Assembly: GCA_027347545.1 (NCBI GenBank)
Contig: DAIEQT010000445.1
Span: 1 to 6,721, forward strand
DNA length: 6,721 nucleotides
Reading direction: 5' to 3'
Origin: Ignavibacteria bacterium
GTDB lineage: Bacteria > Bacteroidota > Ignavibacteria > Ignavibacteriales > Melioribacteraceae
Shown: piece by piece, positions 1 to 5,717 of the stretch
Layout of the letters: every line of letters begins with the position of its first letter
How positions within the stretch are numbered: the stretch's first letter is position 1
The notes under the pieces: model-generated
The model's input: only the letters and a program-made list of their open reading frames with translations
The model's database searches: none
What the model was told of the DNA's origin: nothing
Position numbers and translations under genes: made by a program

Positions 1-1
1 T

Positions 2-238
2 CCAAATCCTTTTAATCCAACTACAAGAATTTCTTATTCAATAGCTGAGTCTGGATATGTAACCCTAAAGGTATTTGATGTTTTGGGAAGAGAAGTTGCA
101 ACTCTTGTTAATGAAGTTAAATCAGCCGGTAGATATGAAGCAGTATTCAACGCTTCTGGTTTACCTTCTGGGACTTACATTTATCGTTTAACTTCGGGTA
201 ATTATCAAACAATTAATAAAATGTCTTTGGTAAAATAA
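2..238 (+). CDS. C-terminal fragment of a type IX secretion system substrate (Por sorting domain)
   Basis: The frame is open from the left edge to a TAA at 236-238, giving 78 residues with no start inside the window. The fragment opens with PNPFNPTT, continues with an I-Y-I...G-V-L-V-FDVLGREVATLV block, then a GxY..FNASGLPSGTYIYRL block, and ends in a short basic tail (NKMSLVK). This is the standard layout of the C-terminal type A sorting domain, a beta-sandwich of roughly 75-80 residues that directs proteins across the outer membrane through the type IX (Por) system and is usually removed or attached to a surface glycolipid. The catalytic or adhesive part of the protein lies outside the window, so its function cannot be stated. 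The gene is convergent with the lipoprotein gene at 335-700 and ends just before a repeat and a terminator. Confidence 0.93.
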   Translation, partial: PNPFNPTTRISYSIAESGYVTLKVFDVLGREVATLVNEVKSAGRYEAVFNASGLPSGTYIYRLTSGNYQTINKMSLVK

Positions 239-240
239 CG

Positions 241-270
241 CTAAGCTATAAGCAGTTAGCTTTCAGCTAA
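241..270. repeat. Short AGCT-rich low-complexity repeat with a hairpin
   Basis: Just after the stop of the type IX substrate gene, the motif AGCT or its variant AAGC recurs four to five times in 30 bases. It includes a perfect 6-bp inverted repeat, TTAGCT-TTC-AGCTAA at 256-270. The region is not coding in any convincing way. It lies between two convergent genes and directly before the terminator hairpin. It may be a small intergenic repeat element or slippage-derived sequence; only one copy is in the window, so dispersal in the genome cannot be judged. Confidence 0.5.
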
Positions 271-279
271 AAGAAAATG

Positions 280-313
280 CCCCGGTCTATCAGTTGATGG
301 ATCGGGGTTTTTT
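280..313. terminator. Rho-independent terminator, probably bidirectional, between convergent genes
   Basis: CCCCGGTC (280-287) pairs with GATCGGGG (300-307), giving an 8-bp stem with one G-T wobble and a 12-base loop that could add three weak pairs. A run of six T (308-313), then G and TTTT, follows on the plus strand. On the minus strand the hairpin is followed by CATTTTCTTTTA, so it can also end the lipoprotein transcript that stops at 335. Its position 42 bases after the plus gene and 22 bases after the minus gene fits service to both. Confidence 0.85.
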
Positions 314-334
314 GTTTTAAACGCTATTTAGAAA

Positions 335-700
335 CTATTTTTTCGTTGCAATCCACTCACCGTAAAGAATGCTGGCGTTCCACTTTCCCTTGCCGGTTTC
401 AAAATTAAATAGACCGTCAATTTGTCCCATCGTTTGTCCGGAGGCAATAATATCTGCTCTCACTGAACCGTCATTATCAATCTTACCGCTTATTTCCACA
501 TCATAATCCCGCGTACCGTAGTTAATGGTTTTACTCATACTAAACGAGTAGTCCTCAAGAACATCGAACTCAAAAGTTTCGGTTATTCCACCGGTTAAAT
601 TCAGTTGCCATTTCCCTTGAAAAGAGTCTTTTTGAAAAAGTGAACACGAAGTAAGCATAAGTGCTACTGCGAAAACAAAAACCACATTTACCTTTCTCAT
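335..700 (-). CDS. Small predicted lipoprotein of unknown function
   Basis: This encodes 121 residues. The N-terminus is a lipoprotein signal: basic MRK, a hydrophobic run to about residue 16, and the lipobox L-T-S-C with the lipidated cysteine at 19. The mature part (about 103 residues) has many alternating polar/hydrophobic stretches and glycine-tryptophan turns (GKW at about 29 and GKGKW near 106), suggesting a small beta-sheet fold, perhaps barrel-like. I do not recognise a family. An AGGAGA ribosome site (705-710) lies four bases before the ATG. The gene begins 17 bp after the mgtE stop on the same strand, so the two are probably one transcript ending at the hairpin at 280-313. A link to Mg2+ transport is inferred from position only. 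The protein is expected in the periplasm-facing or outer membrane leaflet. Confidence 0.82.
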   Translation of the reverse strand: MRKVNVVFVFAVALMLTSCSLFQKDSFQGKWQLNLTGGITETFEFDVLEDYSFSMSKTINYGTRDYDVEISGKIDNDGSVRADIIASGQTMGQIDGLFNFETGKGKWNASILYGEWIATKK

Positions 701-717
701 TTATTCTCCTTAATAAA

Positions 718-2097
718 TTATAAGAGTGTTCCTTTTAAGAACAACATTGCAGAAGTAAAATAGATTACCAATCCGGTAACATCCACTAAAGTTGCAACAA
801 ACGGAGCTGATGAAGCCGCCGGATCAAAACCAAGTTTCTTAATAATCAATGGTAACATCGAGCCCATAAGAGTTCCCCAAGCTACTACACATATCAAAGC
901 AAAGCTTACGGTGAATCCAATCAGTATCCAATGATCTCCGTAAACGTTGGAAATCATTTCCCAAACAAAAATTCTGATAAATCCAATTACAGCCAAAATA
1001 ACACCAAGAAAAAGACCCGTCATGATTTCCCGCTTAAAAACAAATAACCAATTTTTTAGAGTTATTTCTCCAAGTGATAATGCGCGTATAACAAGAGTAG
1101 TGGCTTGAGAGCCCGAATTTCCTCCGCTGGAAATAATTAGCGGAACAAAGAGTGCCAAGACAACAGCTTTTCCAATTTCGTGTTCAAAAAATCCCATTGC
1201 GGTGGCAGTCAGCATTTCACCAAGAAATAAAATACTTAACCAACCAGCACGTTTTTTAATCATATTCCAAAATGAAATGTCCGGGTAAGGTTCATCTAAT
1301 GCTTCAACGCCGGCTAACTTATGAATGTCTTCTGTAGCTTCTTCTTCAGCTATATCTAAAACGTCATCAACAGTTACAATGCCAACCAGCATTCCGGCAC
1401 TGTCTGTAACCGGCAAAGCGGTTCTATCATACTTTTTGAACAATTCGACCGCAACTTCTTGATCATCGTTTACTTTAAGAGAAACAAAGTTGAAATCCAT
1501 CAAGTCTTCAACTTTAGTTTCAAGTGGAGAGAGTAAAAAGTCTCTGATTCTTATATCGTCAATCAGCTGCCCACGGTTATCAATTACATAAACCACATTT
1601 AAAGTTTCTTTGTCTTGTCCGGTTGCTCTAATAAAATCCAATGTCTGCTGAACTGTCCAGAATTCGCGGGCGGCTATGTAATCCGGTGTCATCAAACGAC
1701 CGACACTATACTCAGGATATCCTAAGAGTTGCTGCGCAATTTTTCTTTGATCAGGAGAAAGAGACGCAATCATTTGTTTAACAACCGTAGAAGGCATTTC
1801 CTCAAAAAGAGCGGTACGGTCATCATCAGCCATTTCATTTAGAATGACAGCAACATCTTCTTTGCTTAATGATTCTATTAAATGCAGTTGAGTATCGAGA
1901 TCAAAATACTCAAAGACATCGGCAGCTAAATCTTTTGGCAGCAGCCTAAACAGTATTGCTTGCTCACTTTCGTGAACGGAAAGAATCAAATCGGCAATAT
2001 CGGTAGGAGTCCAATCCAAAAGGACATCCTTGAGGTCTGTAAAATCTCTACTCTTTATTAAATCAATTATTTCCGGCTTGACAAGCTGAGAAATCAT
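718..2097 (-). CDS. mgtE: MgtE-family magnesium transporter
   Basis: This encodes 459 residues, close to the usual ~450. It is an inner-membrane Mg2+ channel gated by intracellular Mg2+. Domains in order: an all-helical MgtE N domain (about 1-128, with the DDDRTALFEEMP segment); a CBS pair (about 136-255, beginning LMTPDY, second repeat from about 198); a connecting plug helix (about 258-282); and a five-helix membrane domain (about 285-459). The membrane part holds the signature GGNSGSQ (325-331) and FDPAASSAPF, and D439 in TLVDVTG matches the pore aspartate of the Thermus protein. I chose the ATG at 2097 over an in-frame GTG at 2103 because that GTG lies inside the Shine-Dalgarno sequence. 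The lipoprotein gene follows 17 bp downstream. The leader before the start looks too short (about 40 bases) for an M-box riboswitch, so control is probably by protein gating. Transport of other divalent ions such as Co2+ is possible. Confidence 0.96.
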   Translation of the reverse strand: MISQLVKPEIIDLIKSRDFTDLKDVLLDWTPTDIADLILSVHESEQAILFRLLPKDLAADVFEYFDLDTQLHLIESLSKEDVAVILNEMADDDRTALFEEMPSTVVKQMIASLSPDQRKIAQQLLGYPEYSVGRLMTPDYIAAREFWTVQQTLDFIRATGQDKETLNVVYVIDNRGQLIDDIRIRDFLLSPLETKVEDLMDFNFVSLKVNDDQEVAVELFKKYDRTALPVTDSAGMLVGIVTVDDVLDIAEEEATEDIHKLAGVEALDEPYPDISFWNMIKKRAGWLSILFLGEMLTATAMGFFEHEIGKAVVLALFVPLIISSGGNSGSQATTLVIRALSLGEITLKNWLFVFKREIMTGLFLGVILAVIGFIRIFVWEMISNVYGDHWILIGFTVSFALICVVAWGTLMGSMLPLIIKKLGFDPAASSAPFVATLVDVTGLVIYFTSAMLFLKGTLL

Positions 2098-2099
2098 TA

Positions 2100-2107
2100 T
2101 CACCTCC
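2100..2107 (-). promoter_or_regulatory. Very strong Shine-Dalgarno site that fixes the mgtE start
   Basis: On the minus strand the sequence reads GGAGGTGA followed by TA and ATG. The eight bases are a perfect complement to the usual 16S rRNA tail. The in-frame GTG at 2103-2101 is part of this site, so it cannot be the real start; the ATG at 2097-2095 has normal spacing. Confidence 0.88.
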
Positions 2108-2144
2108 GTACTTGAGGGTGGAAGGAATTTTTTTAATCGGCGGG

Positions 2145-2175
2145 CAAATTTAAAACAGTCAACTTAATTACACAA
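2145..2175 (-). promoter_or_regulatory. Candidate Bacteroidota-type promoter for mgtE
   Basis: On the minus strand, TTG (2175-2173) is followed by 20 bases and then TAAATTTG (2152-2145), which fits the Bacteroidota vegetative consensus TTG-N(17-23)-TAnnTTTG. It lies between the terminator of the upstream lectin gene and mgtE, and predicts a leader of about 40 bases. Whether this lineage uses that consensus is an assumption; an alternative is a TTGACT -35 at 2159-2164 with a poor -10. Confidence 0.42.
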
Positions 2176-2193
2176 AACTTTTATTCATTACGG

Positions 2194-2230
2194 AAAATAA
2201 AAAAGCCGCAATCCAAAGCAGACGCGGCTT
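2194..2230 (-). terminator. Rho-independent terminator of the lectin gene
   Basis: Read on the minus strand, AAGCCGC (2230-2224) pairs perfectly with GCGGCTT (2209-2203) around a 14-base loop, and is followed by a T-rich tail (TTTT, A, TTTT to 2194). It begins 21 bases after the stop of the gene at 2252-2611 and separates it from mgtE. On the plus strand there is no good T tract, so it works in the minus direction. Confidence 0.88.
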
Positions 2231-2251
2231 GAAAATTAAATTCTAAACTGC

Positions 2252-2611
2252 TTATTCTTCTGTATGAGCTAACCAGAAACCTCCAATTGAATTGAACTGT
2301 GTATCGCCCCAAACTTCGGCGAGCAGCACAAATCCATCTCTGGAAACACCGGAAGCTTTGATGCTGTAACGAACTTGAGTTGCTCTTTCCGCATCAATTA
2401 ATGAAGGCATTAATATTACTTTAGGCTTTTTATCGAATGGTTTTGCGAAAGTAATTTCATATTCTACCATCCTTTTACCTTGATTAGCATGTAGCGTGTA
2501 GTTCTGACTATCCTTGCTATAAAAATATGTGCCGCTTTGAACTTGCACTTGTCCATAGCTCAACGAATAAGCAAATAACAATACAACGATAGATAAAAAG
2601 GCTTTCTTCAT
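2252..2611 (-). CDS. Exported H-type lectin domain protein
   Basis: This encodes 119 residues from the ATG at 2611. A signal peptide covers about residues 1-20 (MKKAF, hydrophobic core, then SLSYG before Q21). The remainder matches the outline of the H-type lectin domain found in snail agglutinin and discoidin: a leading SG (26-27), F-xx-PF (55-59), KPKVIL (63-67), a mid-domain D (73), R-YSIKASGV (81-89), GFVL (93-96), W-x-DT (101-104), and closing FWLA (112-115). These lectins bind N-acetylgalactosamine-type or other glycans as oligomers; the ligand here is unknown. The start was chosen because an AAGGAGG site (2617-2623) sits five bases before it and the signal peptide begins there; the frame extends upstream to a TTG at 2683 but that part has no signal character. 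A terminator follows. It lies 113 bp after the rmlD-like gene. Family assignment rests on motif reading. Confidence 0.72.
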   Translation of the reverse strand: MKKAFLSIVVLLFAYSLSYGQVQVQSGTYFYSKDSQNYTLHANQGKRMVEYEITFAKPFDKKPKVILMPSLIDAERATQVRYSIKASGVSRDGFVLLAEVWGDTQFNSIGGFWLAHTEE

Positions 2612-2616
2612 TTGTT

Positions 2617-2623
2617 CCTCCTT
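2617..2623 (-). promoter_or_regulatory. Shine-Dalgarno site that decides the lectin gene start
   Basis: The minus strand reads AAGGAGG, then GAACAA-like spacing of five bases to ATG at 2611-2609. This places the start at the signal-peptide methionine and not at the upstream TTG at 2683. Confidence 0.85.
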
Positions 2624-2640
2624 ACATTGATGTGTTGGTA

Positions 2641-2676
2641 AATCCTCTTGTTTAAACTTGAGAATATTAGAGGATT
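2641..2676. repeat. Inverted repeat in the leader of the lectin gene
   Basis: AATCCTCT (2641-2648) and AGAGGATT (2669-2676) are perfect 8-bp arms around a 20-base spacer. A second, overlapping near-palindrome, CTCTTGTTTAAACTTGAG (2645-2662), is centred on GTTTAAAC and has just two mismatched positions per arm. On the minus strand a TTGACA hexamer (2683-2678) lies directly before the outer arm but has no convincing -10 partner. It could be an operator or an RNA hairpin in the leader; no T tract marks it as a terminator. Confidence 0.45.
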
Positions 2677-2724
2677 TTGTCAATCATCTTTTTTGAAAAT
2701 TGGGGATTCGTTGGGAGACGGGTT

Positions 2725-3639
2725 TTACAGATTAAGTTCGGCTTTCATCTGCTCTAAAGACTCTTCTATTGAGCGGGGTTTGTAATTTAACTCGGTTTCG
2801 GCTTTAAGATTGATAAGCCCGGAATTCAACGGGCGTGCCGCAGGCTGGTTAAGTTCTTTTGTGAGAATGGGAACTACGAGTTGAGTATCGAGTCCAAAAT
2901 ACTTTGCAATACGAAGTGTAAAATCAAACCTTGAGAGTAATTCCTTTCCGCCAAGATTGTAAACGCCTTCTTTTTTGCTTTCACAGATTGTTTGTATGCC
3001 GGAAACCAAATCATCGATATAAGTTGGATTGTTAATCTGGTCGGTTACAATTCTAATTTCTTTTTTATCTCTTAGTGATGAAATAACCCACTTAACAAAA
3101 TCCGGACGGCTATTCTTAGCCGGACCATACAGAACATTCGTTCTCAAAATTGTGAATCTAACTCCGCTGGAACGAATTGAATTTTCAGAGGCTAACTTTG
3201 TTCTGCCGTAATAACCAACTGGATTTGGTTTCTCGTTCTCGGAGTAAGGACCGTTCTTCCCATCAAAAATATAATCTGTAGAAATGTGAATTAGGTGCGC
3301 ATCAATCGTCCAGCTATAGAGAGCAATATTTTCAACGCCAACCACATTTATTTTCCACGCAAGTTCTCTTTCCGTTTCCGATTTATCAACATTTGTATAA
3401 GCAGCGGCGTTAATTACAAAATCCGGGAAGAACCCGAGAATAAGTTCTTTCACACTGTTTTTCTTTGTGATATCAACTTGCGTGTATTGAGTGTTTGGGA
3501 TTAAAGAAGATTCTTCATTGGAAGAACACATCAGTTCAACATCTTGCCTGGTAGAAAAAAACTCCGCAAGGCGCTGCCCTAACATTCCGTTAGAGCCTAT
3601 AATCAATATTCGTTTTTTTATAATGTCTGTAGAAATCAT
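2725..3639 (-). CDS. rfbD: dTDP-4-dehydrorhamnose reductase (RmlD/RfbD family)
   Basis: This encodes 304 residues, close to the usual 280-300. It is an extended short-chain dehydrogenase of the cytoplasm that reduces dTDP-4-dehydro-L-rhamnose with NAD(P)H to dTDP-L-rhamnose, the last step of rhamnose donor synthesis. The Rossmann nucleotide site is GSNGMLG (15-21); NAAAYTNVD (77-85) and the HISTDYIFDG segment (118-127) are typical of RmlD; the catalytic pair is Y144 and K148 in YGRTK; NPTYIDDL (204-211) and AARPLNS near the C-terminus are also family marks. The ATG overlaps the stop of the upstream kinase gene as ATGA (3639-3636) and has no ribosome site of its own, so translation is probably coupled. 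rmlA, rmlB and rmlC are not in the window. A related NDP-sugar reductase activity cannot be ruled out. Confidence 0.88.
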   Translation of the reverse strand: MISTDIIKKRILIIGSNGMLGQRLAEFFSTRQDVELMCSSNEESSLIPNTQYTQVDITKKNSVKELILGFFPDFVINAAAYTNVDKSETERELAWKINVVGVENIALYSWTIDAHLIHISTDYIFDGKNGPYSENEKPNPVGYYGRTKLASENSIRSSGVRFTILRTNVLYGPAKNSRPDFVKWVISSLRDKKEIRIVTDQINNPTYIDDLVSGIQTICESKKEGVYNLGGKELLSRFDFTLRIAKYFGLDTQLVVPILTKELNQPAARPLNSGLINLKAETELNYKPRSIEESLEQMKAELNL

Positions 3640-4499
3640 AACAAAGTTAGTTTTATAAAGTTAGATAAATCAGCAGTTGATGCCGCAACCGCGCCGGCAT
3701 GATTAGCAGATTCGAGCGAGTGTTTGGAATCACGGGTGCGAATATAGGAATAAAAGAAAGTTGCCCCAAAAATATCACCGCATCCAATTTTATTTTCCGC
3801 TGCAATTTTTTCCCCATTGATTTTCAAGGAATTAATTCCATTTTCCCTAGTATAAAGTAGAGCGCCGTTTTTCCCTCTGGTAATAATCAATAACTTAACA
3901 CCCTTTTCAAGAATCCATTTCGCTGCTGATTTTTCATCATTCGAATAACGAATTGTACTTAACTCGTTCTCATTACATTGAAGAATATCAACACACGCAA
4001 GCCATTCTTCAACATTTGGAATTTGTCTAAACTCACGTTTTCCTTCTTCATCCAAACCGCGTGATAAAGTGTGAACATCCAGATAAATCAAACCGGTGTA
4101 GTTTTCTCTCAGCCATTTAAGCTGCTTCAACGAAATATCAAAACCGGTTATCATGTTAATCAGAATTCCATCGAACCGGGAAAGATTTTCCAATTTGGCG
4201 AAACTCAAATTTCCGGCAATGTTTCTGTAAACTTCCCTTCTTTCGGATTCCCCGGAAGTATGCAGAAAAACTTCCGGCATTTCCAAAACATCTTCAGAAA
4301 GCGAAAGATCAATTTTAGAATACAGACGTTCGAATAAAGGAAGGCTTTCCGCATTTTTGCCGGTTAGAAGCGACAGCCGGTCATTTGGTTTAAAGCATGA
4401 CAAAAATCCTAAAGTTGAATAAAAAGCTCCACCCGGATTTGCCTCCGCTTTATTTTCAAGATGATCAATTATTGAGTGTCCTATTAACAGAATTTTCAT
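3636..4499 (-). CDS. PfkB-family carbohydrate kinase, substrate unknown
   Basis: This encodes 287 residues, a ribokinase-fold sugar or nucleoside kinase by motif. Visible marks are MKILLIGHSIID at the N-terminus, NPGGAFYSTLG (21-31) corresponding to the sugar-binding GG motif, the N-x-x-E Mg2+/phosphate motif in NENE (176-179), ITRGKNGAL (206-214), and the C-terminal signature NKIGCGDIFGATFF (236-249). The anion-hole motif, usually GAGD, reads G-C-G-D here, with the catalytic base D242 retained. The frame extends to an ATG at 4568, but the extra 23 residues match nothing expected of the family and would cover the likely promoter, so I chose the ATG at 4499; it has only a weak ribosome site. 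The gene overlaps the rmlD-like gene by four bases and is divergent from bshA. A role in feeding sugar phosphates to glycan synthesis is inferred from the neighbour only. Confidence 0.82.
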   Translation of the reverse strand: MKILLIGHSIIDHLENKAEANPGGAFYSTLGFLSCFKPNDRLSLLTGKNAESLPLFERLYSKIDLSLSEDVLEMPEVFLHTSGESERREVYRNIAGNLSFAKLENLSRFDGILINMITGFDISLKQLKWLRENYTGLIYLDVHTLSRGLDEEGKREFRQIPNVEEWLACVDILQCNENELSTIRYSNDEKSAAKWILEKGVKLLIITRGKNGALLYTRENGINSLKINGEKIAAENKIGCGDIFGATFFYSYIRTRDSKHSLESANHAGAVAASTADLSNFIKLTLL

Positions 4500-4532
4500 T
4501 CGCTTAAAAAAGGTGTATTTTGAACTGAGTAC

Positions 4533-4542
4533 ATTATATAAT
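4533..4542. promoter_or_regulatory. Candidate shared -10 element for divergent genes
   Basis: ATTATATAAT is self-complementary and gives TATAAT on both strands (4537-4542 plus, 4538-4533 minus). It sits in the 90-bp gap between the divergent kinase and bshA starts. It would give leaders of roughly 40 bases for bshA and 25-30 for the kinase. No good -35 is seen for either direction, though on the plus strand TATAATTTG also resembles the Bacteroidota -7 motif. Confidence 0.35.
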
Positions 4543-4589
4543 TTGTTGTGTAAGATATAAAAGACCATTCAAACTTTTTAGAGATTAAA

Positions 4590-5717
4590 ATGAAAATTGG
4601 CATTACGTGTTACCCAACTTACGGCGGGAGCGGTGTTGTAGCGACTGAATTAGGTTTGGCTCTGGCAAAACTTGGTCATCAAGTACATTTTATCAGTTAC
4701 GCTATACCACGCCGGTTAAACCGCTTTGTAGAAAACATCTTTTTCCATGAAGTTGAAATGAGCACTTATCCATTGTTTGAGCACTCGCTTTATGGTTTGT
4801 CGCTCACAAGCAAAATGTTAGAGGTTATTGAATATGAAAAACTCGATTTGATGCATGTTCATTACGCTATTCCTCACGCCGTGAGTGCATACATGGCTAG
4901 AAAAGTTTTAGAGAAAGCAAATAAAAGTATCAAATTTATCACAACACTTCACGGAACAGACATTACACTCGTAGGTTTAGAGCCGTCATTTATGCCACTA
5001 GTAAAATTCAGTATTGAAGAAAGCGACGGAGTAACTGCTGTTTCCCGTTTTCTAAAAGAAAAAACTCTTACAAATTATAATATTCAGAAAGAGATTGAGG
5101 TCATTTATAATTTCATTGATCTGGATATTTACAAGCCTCAGCCAAGTGATGTTTTCCGTCAACATATTGCACCAAACGGTGAAAAGGTTTTGGTTCACAC
5201 TTCAAATTTCCGCCCTGTTAAAAGAGTGCCGGATACAATAAGAATTCTGGAAAAGGTGAGGAAAGATATTCCGGCAAAATTAGTTTTGGTTGGCGATGGT
5301 CCGGATAGAAGCGAATGCGAACGTTTAGCGCGCGAGCTCGATATTCATAAAGATGTAATCTTTCTAGGTAAGCAAGATGCGCTAGCAGAAATTTTGAATG
5401 CAGCAGATTTGTTCTTAATGCCTTCACAATCAGAGAGTTTTGGTCTTTCAGCTCTCGAAGCAATGGCTTGTGCAAAGCCGGTAATAAGTAGTTCTGTTGG
5501 CGGTTTGCCGGAATTAGTTATTCATAATGAAACCGGATATATAGCAGAAATCGGAGATGTTGAGCGAATGTCTAAGTACGCTGTTGATTTGCTGACAAAT
5601 GAAAAGAAGTACAATATCTTTGCGAAGAATTCACTCGACCGCGCGGTAAATCATTTTGACAAAGCTCTTGTTCTACCAAAGTATATCGAATATTACGAGA
5701 AAGTTTTAGGCAGCTGA
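4590..5717 (+). CDS. bshA: N-acetyl-alpha-D-glucosaminyl L-malate synthase (bacillithiol biosynthesis)
   Basis: This encodes 375 residues, matching the ~377 of the Bacillus protein. It is a cytoplasmic GT4-family, GT-B-fold glycosyltransferase that joins GlcNAc from UDP-GlcNAc to L-malate, the first step toward bacillithiol. The family opening is clear: KIGITCYPTYGGSGVVATEL (2-21). Further marks are the AIPRRLN segment (38-44), HVHYAIPHAV (89-98), TTLHGTDIT (118-126), the IYNFID segment (172-177), SNFRPVKRV (205-213), VGDGP (234-238), and the nucleotide-sugar ESFGLSALE motif, with E282 and E290 forming the EX7E pair. The start has only a weak AGAG-type ribosome site (near 4580-4585), but the family N-terminus begins exactly here. 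Neighbouring sugar-nucleotide genes might prompt annotation as a lipopolysaccharide glycosyltransferase; the motifs argue against that. bshB and bshC are not in the window. Confidence 0.94.
   Translation: MKIGITCYPTYGGSGVVATELGLALAKLGHQVHFISYAIPRRLNRFVENIFFHEVEMSTYPLFEHSLYGLSLTSKMLEVIEYEKLDLMHVHYAIPHAVSAYMARKVLEKANKSIKFITTLHGTDITLVGLEPSFMPLVKFSIEESDGVTAVSRFLKEKTLTNYNIQKEIEVIYNFIDLDIYKPQPSDVFRQHIAPNGEKVLVHTSNFRPVKRVPDTIRILEKVRKDIPAKLVLVGDGPDRSECERLARELDIHKDVIFLGKQDALAEILNAADLFLMPSQSESFGLSALEAMACAKPVISSSVGGLPELVIHNETGYIAEIGDVERMSKYAVDLLTNEKKYNIFAKNSLDRAVNHFDKALVLPKYIEYYEKVLGS

Noticed and set aside
2098..2193. M-box magnesium riboswitch before mgtE.
   Set aside because: The space between the upstream terminator and the start is about 96 bases including the promoter, too short for an M-box, and no matching stems are seen.
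2612..2683. TTG at 2683 as start of the lectin gene, adding 24 residues.
   Set aside because: The ATG at 2611 has a perfect AAGGAGG site and starts a signal peptide; the extension would bury that signal and crosses the inverted repeat.
3029..3504. Plus-strand open frames at 3029-3211 and 3295-3504.
   Set aside because: They lie antisense within the clear rmlD-like gene, have no family features and no convincing ribosome sites.
4071..4337. Plus-strand open frame antisense to the PfkB kinase gene.
   Set aside because: It is a shadow of the kinase coding frame with no domain signal.
4500..4568. Upstream ATG at 4568 as start of the PfkB kinase, adding 23 residues.
   Set aside because: The extension resembles no PfkB N-terminus, leaves only 21 bases to the divergent bshA start, and would place the likely promoter inside the coding region.
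5218..5475. Minus-strand open frame within bshA.
   Set aside because: It is antisense to strongly conserved glycosyltransferase motifs and shows no features of its own.
4590..5717. Lipopolysaccharide or capsule glycosyltransferase in a surface polysaccharide cluster.
   Set aside because: The opening motif, length and internal motifs match BshA specifically; the neighbours alone do not outweigh that.
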